This document shows, piece after piece, positions 32,971 to 41,740 of a stretch of DNA of 64,000 nt. The notes under the pieces were generated by a model, which was not told the origin of the DNA, made no database searches, and saw nothing but the letters and a program-made list of their open reading frames with translations. Numbering within the stretch: position 1 is the first letter of the stretch; every line of letters begins with the position of its first letter. Position numbers and translations under genes: made by a program. The DNA is from an uncultured Bacilli bacterium (lineage in GTDB: Bacteria > Bacillota_I > Bacilli_A > ML615J-28 > CAG-698): NCBI GenBank assembly GCA_934096585.1, contig CAKOMG010000001.1, forward strand, positions 62,001 to 126,000. The letters are read 5' to 3'.

Positions 32971-33761
32971 TATTCTCTCCCTTTTAATAATATTTTTTCA
33001 ATTTGTTCAACCAATACATGCATTATAAATGCACATATTGATAAAATAAGTACACCCATCATTACCAAGTCAAGTTTAAATACCTGACCTCCATACATTA
33101 TCAAGTATCCTAATCCTTCTTTTGAAACCAAAAATTCACCAACAATTACACCCACCCATGCCATTCCAATATTGATTTTTACTACCGAACAAATATTACC
33201 AATATTAGAAGGAAATATCAATTTTGTAAATATTTGGATTCTTTTCGCATTAAAACTCTTTAACATTTTTATTTTTTCTTCATCTACATTAATAAAAAAA
33301 TTATAAGTTGATAAAATAGTTATAATTAATAAGATAGAAATTGCCACTACAACAATACCGCTCATACCAGTTCCTGCCCATATAATCATAATGGGTGCAA
33401 GTGCCGTTTTAGGCAGTGCATTTAAAACATTTAAAAAAGGCTTTAATATTTTTTGTAATGTTTCAAAATACCATAGTATTATAGCAATCACAATACCAAC
33501 AAAACTACCTATAACAATACCTAAAATAGTTTCAATTACACTTACTTTAATGTGTTTAAAAATTTCATTTGTTTTAATGTATTTAATTAATAACTTGAAT
33601 ATGTCACTTGGTTTACTAAAAATAAATGTATTTATCACATTATAATATGCAAGTAATTCCCATATTGTTAAAAAAAGAATTAAAAGTAATAATTGACATA
33701 TAATTAGTTTTATTTTTTTAAATCGGTAAGCTTTTTTAATTTTTTTACATTCTCTATTCAT
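32970..33761 (-). CDS. ABC importer permease (SsuC/ThiX-like)
   Basis: 263-residue permease with about six membrane helices and the EAA-type loop LPKTALAPIMIIWAGTG, followed by a second conserved stretch GNICSVVKINIGMAWVGVIVGEFLVSKEGLG. Overlaps both neighbours (8 nt with the ATPase, 1 nt with the binding protein). Carries solute through the membrane for the ATPase-permease-binding protein system. Confidence 0.9.
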   Translation of the reverse strand: MNRECKKIKKAYRFKKIKLIICQLLLLILFLTIWELLAYYNVINTFIFSKPSDIFKLLIKYIKTNEIFKHIKVSVIETILGIVIGSFVGIVIAIILWYFETLQKILKPFLNVLNALPKTALAPIMIIWAGTGMSGIVVVAISILLIITILSTYNFFINVDEEKIKMLKSFNAKRIQIFTKLIFPSNIGNICSVVKINIGMAWVGVIVGEFLVSKEGLGYLIMYGGQVFKLDLVMMGVLILSICAFIMHVLVEQIEKILLKGRE

Positions 33762-34494
33762 AATTAATCACATCCCATATTTTTTCAAAATATTCTTGAA
33801 ATTTACCATTTTGTCTTTTTTTAATTGGATTATCTTCTTCAATATTAATGTCAATGATTTCTTTTACTTTTGCTGGGCGATTTGATAAAATGATAATTTT
33901 GTCCGCTAAACTTATGGCTTCACTAATATCATGGGTTACCATAATTGTTGTTTTCTTTTCTTTTTTTATAATTTTATAAATATCATTTGAAACTTTTAAT
34001 TTTGTTTGATAATCAAGTGCTGCAAAAGGTTCATCAAGTAATAAAATACTTGGATTTACTGCTAAAGTTCTAATTAAAGCTACTCTTTGTCTCATTCCAC
34101 CACTTAACTCATAAGGATGTGATGACTTAAAGTTTTCTAATCCATATTCTTTTAACATTCTTTCTACTCTTGCAATATTTTCTTTGGTTTTAATATGTTT
34201 AATTTCTAAACCTAATAAAACATTATTATAAATTGTTTTCCAATCAAATAAACAATCTCTTTGAAACATATACCCAATTCCACCATTTACTTCTACAACT
34301 CCAGATGTTGGTTTTAATAATTGTGAAATCAGATTAAGAATTGTTGACTTACCAGCCCCACTCGGTCCAACAATACACACTACTTGGCCTTCGTCTACCG
34401 TAAATGATACATCATCAAGCACATCAACTATTTCTTCATTATGACAAAAGCTTTTAGAAACATTTTTAAATTCTAAAGATTTTATTATTACCAC
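33754..34494 (-). CDS. ABC importer ATPase (SsuB/ThiZ-like)
   Basis: ATPase of the same importer. Walker A GPSGAGKST, Q-loop MFQRDCLFDWKT, signature LSGGMRQR, Walker B LLLDEPFAALD, H-loop MVTHDISEA. The beginning is unusual. The only canonical start in frame is GTG at 34494, which itself forms part of the GAGGTGG ribosome-site-like sequence. The codons that follow are GTA ATA ATA, so an AUA start placed 6 nt after GAGGTG is possible. First gene of the importer operon. Confidence 0.9.
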   Translation of the reverse strand: MVIIKSLEFKNVSKSFCHNEEIVDVLDDVSFTVDEGQVVCIVGPSGAGKSTILNLISQLLKPTSGVVEVNGGIGYMFQRDCLFDWKTIYNNVLLGLEIKHIKTKENIARVERMLKEYGLENFKSSHPYELSGGMRQRVALIRTLAVNPSILLLDEPFAALDYQTKLKVSNDIYKIIKKEKKTTIMVTHDISEAISLADKIIILSNRPAKVKEIIDINIEEDNPIKKRQNGKFQEYFEKIWDVINYE

Positions 34495-34532
34495 CTCAAT
34501 ATATTATATTAATATGAATAAAAAGAAAAAAA

Positions 34533-34552
34533 GCATAGGTATAAACCTATAC
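34533..34552 (-). terminator. terminator overlapping the stop of the 133-codon gene
   Basis: GTATAGGT-TTAT-ACCTATGC (one G-U) followed on the minus strand by TTTTTTTC. It isolates the upstream gene from the importer operon, whose -10 (TATAAT) lies in the next ~20 nt. Confidence 0.8.
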
Positions 34553-34945
34553 TATTTTTTCTTCTTCTAATCTTTTTTCTATAAAAGAAATGTCAATTTT
34601 TGAAAATAGTTCTACCCCTTTTAAAAACAAAAGAATATTTTCATCATAAAGAAATAAATCAAAACCTTCATAATGTTCATCTCTTTTTACAATTGGAATT
34701 TTGTAAGAAATGTATAAAACATTATGATCTACCCTTTTGTCAAGTATTAAATACTTAACATCTTTAGTTTTAATATAAGCATTAATATCTGCAATTTTTA
34801 TTTTTACATAATAATTTGGTAATTTTTCAGGCATAATTTTAATTGATTTTACACCATTTGCAAATAAATACTTATCTTTTACAATATTTTTGTTTTTATT
34901 TGATAATTTTTGTTCTAAATATATTATTGAATCCGGAATTTTCAT
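34547..34945 (-). CDS. hypothetical protein with palindromic operator
   Basis: 132 residues, soluble, Lys/Ile-rich, no recognised domain. Pattern suggests alternating beta strands (YYVKIKIADINAYIKTKDVKYLILD) with a C-terminal helix ending in a Glu/Lys cluster. ATG 34945 follows GGGAA; an adjacent GTG at 34948 is in frame. It is a single-gene unit with its own promoter, a perfect 7-4-7 operator and a terminator, so it is a separately regulated gene. Confidence 0.7.
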   Translation of the reverse strand: MKIPDSIIYLEQKLSNKNKNIVKDKYLFANGVKSIKIMPEKLPNYYVKIKIADINAYIKTKDVKYLILDKRVDHNVLYISYKIPIVKRDEHYEGFDLFLYDENILLFLKGVELFSKIDISFIEKRLEEEKIV

Positions 34946-34975
34946 CACTGTTTCCCACTTTTATAATTCTAATAT

Positions 34976-34993
34976 TGTAAACAGTAGTTTACA
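34976..34993. promoter_or_regulatory. perfect 7-4-7 inverted repeat operator
   Basis: TGTAAAC-AGTA-GTTTACA, a perfect inverted repeat starting about 6 nt after the -10 of the hypothetical gene, covering its predicted start site. The cognate repressor is not evident nearby. Confidence 0.65.
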
Positions 34994-34998
34994 TTATA

Positions 34999-35027
34999 AT
35001 ATTATCAAAAATCGTAAAATAAATCAA
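34999..35027 (-). promoter_or_regulatory. promoter of hypothetical gene
   Basis: TTGATT (35027-35022), 17-nt spacer, TGA-TAATAT (35004-34999). Confidence 0.6.
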
Positions 35028-35184
35028 GTGTATTTTCAAAAAAGTATAAACTTTTGTTTTCATACTAATTTTCATTTATTAAATAATGGTTTATAATTTT
35101 ATTTAAAATGACACATATAAAATCCTATTTACATAATAAAATAATACCTAATAAAGTTATTAACTCTAATAGGCATTTTATACT

Positions 35185-35405
35185 TCATGATTTATTAAAA
35201 AATTCAACAATTTCTTTATATTGTTTTTTTGTTATGTAAACTTAATTATCTAAATGGTTAAATCCTTCTGTTACAATGTTCAATAATTCTATATCATAGT
35301 TTTTATACATCCATGCTTTATATATATTAGGTGAAACAATTTTTCTATTATTTGGTCTCATATCATTTACAATTAAACAAGAATCTATTTTATATTCGCA
35401 AGTTT
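35185..35405 (-). pseudogene. decayed coding remnant downstream of atp operon
   Basis: The ~350-nt gap before the atp terminator has no intact gene. The minus strand has about 54 codons with coding-like sequence (IDSCLIVNDMRPNNRKIV, then IYKAWMYKNYDIELLNI) ending TAA at 35242. After a frame change it continues as VYITKKQYKEIVEFFNKS to TGA at 35185. No start codon or ribosome site is visible. It looks like the C-terminal end of a lost gene; the family is not recognised. Confidence 0.45.
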
Positions 35406-35414
35406 ATTTAAAAA

Positions 35415-35438
35415 ATAGAGATTCTTTCGAATCTCTAT
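35415..35438 (-). terminator. terminator of ATP synthase operon
   Basis: ATAGAGATTC-GAAA-GAATCTCTAT (minus strand), perfect 10-bp stem with a GNRA-type loop and a following TTTTTT. Confidence 0.92.
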
Positions 35439-35443
35439 AATTA

Positions 35444-35836
35444 TTAATCAATATGACCTGCTTTACTTTCTTTTATATTCTTAAATAATTCTTTTTCTGC
35501 TTCCACAAAATCAACATTCTTTTGTTTATTTGCCTTATTAATTTCTTCATTACGTTTTCTAATTATTTCTTTTGCCTCTTCATAACTATTTGAAATAGCT
35601 GCATCTTGTGAAATAACCATAGCAACATTATCTTGAAAATCAATAACACCATTTACGATAGATGCAAATCTAACACTTGAACTATTTATTTTTATATAAC
35701 CATTACTAATTTTAGTAATAACAGGTAAACGATTAGTTAATATACCTAGTTGACCATTATCGCCATCAACAACAATAGAATCAACATCTTCATTAATTAA
35801 TTCACCTTTTGGTGTTGCAATAATAATTTTAATCAT
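35444..35836 (-). CDS. atpC: ATP synthase F1 subunit epsilon
   Basis: 130 residues: N-terminal beta-sandwich (IATPKGELINEDVDSIVVDGDNGQLGIL) and a C-terminal helical hairpin rich in Lys/Glu. It couples the rotor to the catalytic head and can inhibit ATP hydrolysis. Last gene of the operon, 2 nt after atpD and just before the terminator. Confidence 0.95.
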   Translation of the reverse strand: MIKIIIATPKGELINEDVDSIVVDGDNGQLGILTNRLPVITKISNGYIKINSSSVRFASIVNGVIDFQDNVAMVISQDAAISNSYEEAKEIIRKRNEEINKANKQKNVDFVEAEKELFKNIKESKAGHID

Positions 35837-35838
35837 TA

Positions 35839-37242
35839 TTATTCACCAATTTCTGCTAACATCTTCTTACCTTTTTCAACTGCTTCATCAATTGTTCCAA
35901 CGAATCTAAATGCTTCTTCTGGTAAATCATCATGCATTCCATCAAGAATTTCTTTAAATCCTCTTACTGTTTCTTTTACAGGAACATATGTACCTTTGTT
36001 TCCTGTAAATTGTTCAGCAACATGGAAACTTTGAGATAAGAATAATTTTATCTTTCTTGCTCTAGCAACTACCAATTTATCTTCTTCATTTAATTCATCC
36101 ATACCTAAAATGGCAATAATGTCTAATAATTCATTATATCTTTGGATTGTTGCTTGTACACGTCTTGCAACTTCATAATGCTCTTGACCAACTATATCTG
36201 GTGATAAAGCACGAGATGTTGAAGCAAGTGGATCAACGGCAGGATAAATACCTTCTTCCGCAATCTTTCTTGACAAGTTTGTTGTGGCATCAAGATGTGA
36301 GAAAGTTGTTGCTGGTGCAGGGTCAGTGTAGTCATCTGCGGGAACATAAATTGCTTGAATTGATGTAATAGAACCAGTCTTTGTTGATGTAATACGTTCT
36401 TGTAATGCTCCCATTTCAGTAGCAAGTGTTGGTTGATATCCAACTGCAGAAGGCATACGACCAAGTAAGGCACTCACTTCACTACCGGCTTGTGTAAATC
36501 TAAAAATATTATCTATAAATAATAATACATCTTGCTTTTCATAATCTCTAAAATATTCAGCCATTGTTAAACCAGTTAACCCAACACGCATACGTGCACC
36601 AGGTGGTTCATTCATTTGTCCGAAAACCATCGCTGTTTTATTAATAACACCAGTTTCACTCATTTCATGATATAAGTCATTACCTTCACGTGTTCTTTCA
36701 CCTACACCCGCAAATACACTTATACCACCATGTTGTTTAGCAATATTATTAATTAATTCTTGAATTAAAACTGTTTTACCAACACCGGCTCCACCAAATA
36801 GTCCAATTTTACCACCCTTTATATAAGGAGCAAGTAAATCAACTACTTTAATTCCAGTTTCAAGAATTTCCACATTTGAAGAAAGTTCCTTTAAAGTTGG
36901 AGCTTCACGATGAATTGGGAGCATCATAGCACTTTCACTGATACTTCCTTTACCATCAATAGGTTCACCAAGCACATTAAATATTCTACCTAATGTTTCT
37001 TTTCCAACTTTTACTGTTATTGGAGCCCCAGTATCATATACTGTAGTTCCTCTAACTAATCCTTCAGTAGCATCCATGGCGATAGTACGAACAATATTGT
37101 TGCCTAAATGCATAGCAACTTCTAATACTAATTTTTGTCCAAGAACTTCTGTCTCTAATGCATTGTTAATGGCAGGAATAGCTGTTGGAAATTCAACGTC
37201 TACAACTGGCCCCATAACTTGGACAATATGACCTTTGTTCAT
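35839..37242 (-). CDS. atpD: ATP synthase F1 subunit beta
   Basis: Catalytic subunit, 467 residues. P-loop GLFGGAGVGKTVLIQELI, GERTREGNDLY with the catalytic Glu, and ALLGRMPSAVGYQPTLATEMG. The start at 37242 (MNKGHIVQVMGPVVDVEF) is preceded by GGAGGTAATTAA; the longer frame overlaps atpG and is not needed. Confidence 0.98.
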   Translation of the reverse strand: MNKGHIVQVMGPVVDVEFPTAIPAINNALETEVLGQKLVLEVAMHLGNNIVRTIAMDATEGLVRGTTVYDTGAPITVKVGKETLGRIFNVLGEPIDGKGSISESAMMLPIHREAPTLKELSSNVEILETGIKVVDLLAPYIKGGKIGLFGGAGVGKTVLIQELINNIAKQHGGISVFAGVGERTREGNDLYHEMSETGVINKTAMVFGQMNEPPGARMRVGLTGLTMAEYFRDYEKQDVLLFIDNIFRFTQAGSEVSALLGRMPSAVGYQPTLATEMGALQERITSTKTGSITSIQAIYVPADDYTDPAPATTFSHLDATTNLSRKIAEEGIYPAVDPLASTSRALSPDIVGQEHYEVARRVQATIQRYNELLDIIAILGMDELNEEDKLVVARARKIKLFLSQSFHVAEQFTGNKGTYVPVKETVRGFKEILDGMHDDLPEEAFRFVGTIDEAVEKGKKMLAEIGE

Positions 37243-37243
37243 T

Positions 37244-38113
37244 TTAATTACCTCCATTTGCGGCATTTGCACCACCAATAATATCAGTTAATTCCAATGT
37301 AATTGCAGACTGACGAGCTCGATTATATTTAAGTTCAAGTTGTGAAATAACATCTTTTGCATTATCAGTTGCATTTTTCATTGCAGTCATACGTGATGCA
37401 TGTTCGCTTGCTTTCGAATCTAATATAACCCCATATACTAGATTTTCAATATATAGTGGTAATACAGTATCTAAAATACTATTAATACCACCTTCATAAT
37501 CATAAATTTGATTAGTTTCTTTTTTATCATTTTTAGTTTTAAAATCATTTTGAATTGGTAAAATTGTTTTTAAAGTAGGTTCTATTGACAAAGTATTTCG
37601 AAAATGATTATAAACCATCACTACTTGATCCACCTCACCATTTAAATACATTTCTACAACTTTTCTAATCATTGGAAAAACATAATCAAATGTAACATCA
37701 TCTGGAAGTCTAACTATATCATCAAACATATTGTATTTTTTATGTTTGCAATAAAAATATCCTTTAATACCCATTGCTCCAATGATATATTCTTTATTAG
37801 CCACTTCATTTGTAATTATTTTACAAAGATTAGAATTAAAAGGACCAGCAAGACCACGATCAGAAGTTACTAAAATATAGCATACTTTTTTTACTTCTCT
37901 TGCTTTTAGTAATGGATGATCAATTTCATCGCCACTTGAAGCCAAATTAACAATAATATCTTCAATTCGGTCCATATAAGGTCTAAAATTTTCAGTAGCC
38001 CTTTGTGCTCCTTTTAACTTAGAAGCAGAAACCATATTCATGGCATTTGTAATTTGAGATGTTTTCTTTGTAGCGACAACTTTTTGTTTTATGTCTCTAA
38101 TTGAAGTTGCCAT
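37244..38113 (-). CDS. atpG: ATP synthase F1 subunit gamma
   Basis: Central stalk, 289 residues. N-terminal DIKQKVVATKKTSQITNAMNMVSASKLKGA and C-terminal ASEHASRMTAMKNATDNA form the coiled coil that rotates inside the head. The stop is one base from the atpD start; the last codons contain the atpD ribosome site. Confidence 0.97.
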   Translation of the reverse strand: MATSIRDIKQKVVATKKTSQITNAMNMVSASKLKGAQRATENFRPYMDRIEDIIVNLASSGDEIDHPLLKAREVKKVCYILVTSDRGLAGPFNSNLCKIITNEVANKEYIIGAMGIKGYFYCKHKKYNMFDDIVRLPDDVTFDYVFPMIRKVVEMYLNGEVDQVVMVYNHFRNTLSIEPTLKTILPIQNDFKTKNDKKETNQIYDYEGGINSILDTVLPLYIENLVYGVILDSKASEHASRMTAMKNATDNAKDVISQLELKYNRARQSAITLELTDIIGGANAANGGN

Positions 38114-38115
38114 TA

Positions 38116-39618
38116 TTATCTCTCTTTCTTAAATGCCACTAATAAATCATCCATTTCCGTTGATTGTGGTAAATCATGAGTTTCATGAATAATTTCTTTT
38201 ACCATTTTACCTAATTCATTTGTATCCATATATCTTATTAAATCTTGTTCAAATGATTTAATATCATTTACATTCACATCATCTAAATATCCTTTTGTTA
38301 AGGCATAAAGTATTACAACTTGATCTTCAACACTAATTGATTTATGTAAATCTTGTTTTAATACTTCTATAGTTCTCTTTCCACGTTCAAGTTTTCTTTT
38401 AGTAATTGGATCTAGATCACTACCAAATTGAGTAAAGGCTTCAAGTTCACGATAAGATGCCAAGTCTAATCTTAAAGTTCCTGAAACTTTTTTAATTGCC
38501 TTGATTTGAGCGTTACCACCAACACGTGATACAGATAAACCAGCATTAATAGCAGGTCTTACACCTGAATAAAATAGATCAGATTGTAAGAAAATTTGAC
38601 CATCAGTAATTGAAATAACGTTTGTTGGGATATAACTCGAAATATCTCCAGCCTGTGTTTCAATAATTGGAAGAGCTGTAATACTTCCTCCACCTAGTTC
38701 ATCATTTAATTTTGCTGCACGTTCAAGTAAACGAGAATGTAAATAGAATACATCACCTGGATAAGCTTCTCTTCCTGGTGGTCTCTTTAATAATAAAGAA
38801 AGCTCACGATAACTTACTGCATGCTTAGATAAATCATCATAAATAATTAAAACATCTTTGCCTTGAAACATAAATTCTTCCGCAATTGTGACACCTGCAT
38901 AAGGAGCAAGATATAAAAGTGGAGCCATATTAGATGCCGATGCACTAACAATAATTGAATAGCTCATACAATCAAATTTTTTTAATGTTTCTAAAACATT
39001 ATTTACAGTTGATTCTTTTTGTCCAATAGCAACATAGATACAAATTACATCTTTTCCTTTTTGATTAATAATTGTGTCTATAGCAATACTGGTTTTACCT
39101 GTTTGTCTATCACCAATAATTAACTCTCTTTGTCCTCTACCAATTGGAACCAAAGCATCAATAACTTTTATACCTGTTTGTAATGGCGTATTAACTGATT
39201 TACGCGCCATAACACCAGTTGCTTTCTTTTCAATTGGTCTATATGTATTAGTCTTGATTTCACCAAGACCATCAAGAGGTTTTCCAATTGGATTAATTAC
39301 ACGTCCAAGTAACGCATCACCAACTGGCACCTCTAAAATTCTTTTTGTGCACTTAACAGTGTCGCCTTCTTTTACAAGATTGGCATTTCCGAAAATAATA
39401 GCACCAACTTGATTTTGTTCTAAGTTTAAAGCCATTCCGTATACATCATTACCAAAGTCTAAAAGTTCTCCGTTCATCGCATCATCTAAGCCATAAACTA
39501 AAGCAATTCCATCACCAACTCTAATAACTGTACCAACTGTAGTTGTAGAAATGTCATCAGTATATTTTCGAATCTGTTCTTTTATTAAAGCACTAATTTC
39601 ATCAATTTTAATTGCCAT
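38116..39618 (-). CDS. atpA: ATP synthase F1 subunit alpha
   Basis: 500 residues with the non-catalytic nucleotide site GDRQTGKTSIAIDTIINQ and the conserved VSRVGGNAQIKAIKKVSGTLRLDLA near the C-terminal part. Forms the alpha3beta3 head with AtpD. Standard length and position. Confidence 0.98.
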   Translation of the reverse strand: MAIKIDEISALIKEQIRKYTDDISTTTVGTVIRVGDGIALVYGLDDAMNGELLDFGNDVYGMALNLEQNQVGAIIFGNANLVKEGDTVKCTKRILEVPVGDALLGRVINPIGKPLDGLGEIKTNTYRPIEKKATGVMARKSVNTPLQTGIKVIDALVPIGRGQRELIIGDRQTGKTSIAIDTIINQKGKDVICIYVAIGQKESTVNNVLETLKKFDCMSYSIIVSASASNMAPLLYLAPYAGVTIAEEFMFQGKDVLIIYDDLSKHAVSYRELSLLLKRPPGREAYPGDVFYLHSRLLERAAKLNDELGGGSITALPIIETQAGDISSYIPTNVISITDGQIFLQSDLFYSGVRPAINAGLSVSRVGGNAQIKAIKKVSGTLRLDLASYRELEAFTQFGSDLDPITKRKLERGKRTIEVLKQDLHKSISVEDQVVILYALTKGYLDDVNVNDIKSFEQDLIRYMDTNELGKMVKEIIHETHDLPQSTEMDDLLVAFKKER

Positions 39619-39627
39619 AAAAGTCCT

Positions 39628-40146
39628 CTATTTTTTTAAATATTCTTTTAACGTTTGTTTTTTAGTAATTAATGACCCATCAATTACTTTACCTTCGTAT
39701 TTTATAATAATTCCACCAATTAAATTAGTTTTAATTTGTTCTTCTAAAATAATTCGTTTGTTAAGTTTTTTTGACAAATTATTAATAATTAAATTTTTAT
39801 CGTTATCAGGTAGTGGTTGTGTTGTTTCTACAACTACTTTAAGCATTCCCTGATTTGTCATTATAAGATTCTCCATCTCAACAATGATATTTGGCAAATC
39901 TAAAATATCATTATTATCTATTAAAACATAAATAAAACTCATTGACAATTTACTAATATTAAAAGATTTTGTGAAAACATCTTTTTTTTCTAATTTACTT
40001 ATTTTTGGAAAACTTAAAAAGTGAATTAAATCTTGATCAAAATGACTACTAACTAATTGTAATTCTTTAACAGCAGTATCGATGCTGTTTTGATCAGTAC
40101 ATAAATCCAAAAATGCTACAGCATAAGCTTTAGTGCTTTTCATCAT
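39628..40146 (-). CDS. atpH: ATP synthase subunit delta
   Basis: 172 residues of the OSCP/delta family linking head and peripheral stalk: AYAVAFLDLC at the N-terminus and LIGGIIIKYEGKVIDGSL near the C-terminus. Overlaps the end of atpF by 17 nt and has no strong ribosome site, so translation is probably coupled. Either of two adjacent ATGs (40146, 40143) could be used. Confidence 0.94.
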   Translation of the reverse strand: MMKSTKAYAVAFLDLCTDQNSIDTAVKELQLVSSHFDQDLIHFLSFPKISKLEKKDVFTKSFNISKLSMSFIYVLIDNNDILDLPNIIVEMENLIMTNQGMLKVVVETTQPLPDNDKNLIINNLSKKLNKRIILEEQIKTNLIGGIIIKYEGKVIDGSLITKKQTLKEYLKK

Positions 40147-40717
40147 TTGCTTTAACCTTATTTAAATAGTCCTTAACATCAAGTTGATAACTTCCTTTTT
40201 CAATTTCTTTACCAACAATGTTACTTGCCATTTCATAGGCTACATCAACTATTTCTTTCTTGATTTCATTTTGACTTTCAGCAACTTTCATTTCTATTTC
40301 TGATTCCGCATTTTGAACTTTTAATTTTGCAGTTTCTTCTGCTTGTCTTACGATTTCTTCAGCTTGTTCATATCCTTTTGATTTAGCTTTTTCTATTATT
40401 TTTTGAGCTTCAATCTTAGCCTCATTAACTTGTTTTTCTGTTTCAGCGTTTATTCTATTACTTTCTAAGATGGCCTCATCTTTTTGTTTAATAGCGTCAC
40501 TGATTGATTGTTTTCTTTTATCTAGAATAGCGGTTAACTTATTCCAAACAAAAAATCTAACAATTAAAAACAATATTAAGGTTGCACATAATTGGATAAG
40601 CATTTCAACTAAAGTTATTCCTAAAGCATTATTTAATCCTTCATCGATTAATCTAATACCATTATGAATTAAATCTTCGACTTTTTGTGCGAACTCATCC
40701 CAACCTAAAAATACCAT
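40130..40717 (-). CDS. atpF: ATP synthase Fo subunit b
   Basis: 195 residues: an unusual ~35-residue soluble N-terminus, one membrane helix (about 38-57), then a long charged coiled coil rich in Glu/Lys/Ala (peripheral stalk). AAGGAAATAAACG precedes the ATG. Confidence 0.95.
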   Translation of the reverse strand: MVFLGWDEFAQKVEDLIHNGIRLIDEGLNNALGITLVEMLIQLCATLILFLIVRFFVWNKLTAILDKRKQSISDAIKQKDEAILESNRINAETEKQVNEAKIEAQKIIEKAKSKGYEQAEEIVRQAEETAKLKVQNAESEIEMKVAESQNEIKKEIVDVAYEMASNIVGKEIEKGSYQLDVKDYLNKVKANDEKH

Positions 40718-40731
40718 CGTTTATTTCCTTT

Positions 40732-41019
40732 TTATGCTTTTGCAACGAATATTAATAAAATAGCTACTAATAAGGCATAAATACCTGTTGTTTCTGCCAT
40801 AGCTTGTCCAAGTAACATAACGCTACGAATTTCTTTTACTGCTTCAGGTTGTCTACCTGTTGCTTCAGCACCTTTACCAGCTGCATAACCTTGTCCAATA
40901 GCAGGTCCTACACCAGCGATTCCAACAGCAATACCAGCACCTAAGAATGCGAATGCCTTTGCGAATTGAGCATTGTATTCAGCTGCTTCTACTAATAAAT
41001 TTAATAATAATTGTTTCAT
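40732..41019 (-). CDS. atpE: ATP synthase Fo subunit c with Na+-type ligand set
   Basis: 95-residue hairpin with two membrane helices forming the rotor ring. The ion site reads GPAIGQGYAAGKG (Gln43) and GQAMAETTGIY (Glu76, Thr77, Thr78, Tyr81). These line up at a constant offset of 11 with Q32/E65/S66/T67/Y70 of the Na+-translocating Ilyobacter tartaricus c subunit. H+-specific rings usually lack the Gln and the hydroxyl pair, so Na+ coupling is predicted. An N-terminal ~18-residue extension is present. Strong ribosome site AAGGAG. Confidence 0.95.
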   Translation of the reverse strand: MKQLLLNLLVEAAEYNAQFAKAFAFLGAGIAVGIAGVGPAIGQGYAAGKGAEATGRQPEAVKEIRSVMLLGQAMAETTGIYALLVAILLIFVAKA

Positions 41020-41032
41020 ATAATTCTCCTTT

Positions 41033-41740
41033 TTATTTAATTATTTCTTCATGAGTGTCAAAATAACTGACATCATCATCTGGCATCTTTCCAGAAATAA
41101 ATACCGTAGTTAGCGTACAAAATACTAACGTTTGAATAAAGCCACTAAAAATATCAAAATACAAGTGGAATGGTGGAGCTACAAACATAGCAAGCCATCC
41201 TAATAAACTATAAAATATAGACATGATTACACATCCACTCAAGATATTTCCGAAAATACGAAGTCCCAAACTAATTGGGGTTGAAATTTCACCAATTAAA
41301 TTTATTGGTAAAAACAATGGATTAGGATCCACAAATCCTTTTAAATAGCCACCAATACCATTACATCTAATACCTGTAAACTGAACAAGAGTAAAAGTAA
41401 TTAAACCTAATGTTATTGTGCATGAAACACTAGCTGTTGGGGGATTAATTCCAAATAATCCCGATATATTACTAACAAACAAGAAAATTGCTAAAGTAGT
41501 AATATAAGGTGCAACTTTACGATAATGTTTACCTATCGTATTTTTACACAATTCATTTACGCCTCCAACCAACCATTCCAAAATAAGAATTATTCCTTTA
41601 GGAGTATCTGTATATTCATACTTATCTAGTTTCTTACTGATAATAAGTAAAACTATAACCAAAACAATAGTTATAAAAATTGTAGACCTAATGTTTGGGG
41701 ATAGTTGTGTATACAAATCTTTAAAGCTGAGTATCATCAT
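41033..41740 (-). CDS. atpB: ATP synthase Fo subunit a
   Basis: 235 residues, about six membrane helices, with the essential Arg in ISLGLRIFGNILSG. This stator subunit forms the ion half-channels against the c ring. Overlaps the atpI-like gene by 20 nt; adjacent ATGs at 41740 and 41737. Confidence 0.95.
   Translation of the reverse strand: MMILSFKDLYTQLSPNIRSTIFITIVLVIVLLIISKKLDKYEYTDTPKGIILILEWLVGGVNELCKNTIGKHYRKVAPYITTLAIFLFVSNISGLFGINPPTASVSCTITLGLITFTLVQFTGIRCNGIGGYLKGFVDPNPLFLPINLIGEISTPISLGLRIFGNILSGCVIMSIFYSLLGWLAMFVAPPFHLYFDIFSGFIQTLVFCTLTTVFISGKMPDDDVSYFDTHEEIIK

Noticed and set aside
34495..34552. Possible TPP riboswitch before the NMT1-type ABC importer
   Set aside because: The leader is only about 25-30 nt after a terminator hairpin; no CUGAGA or thi-box element is present.
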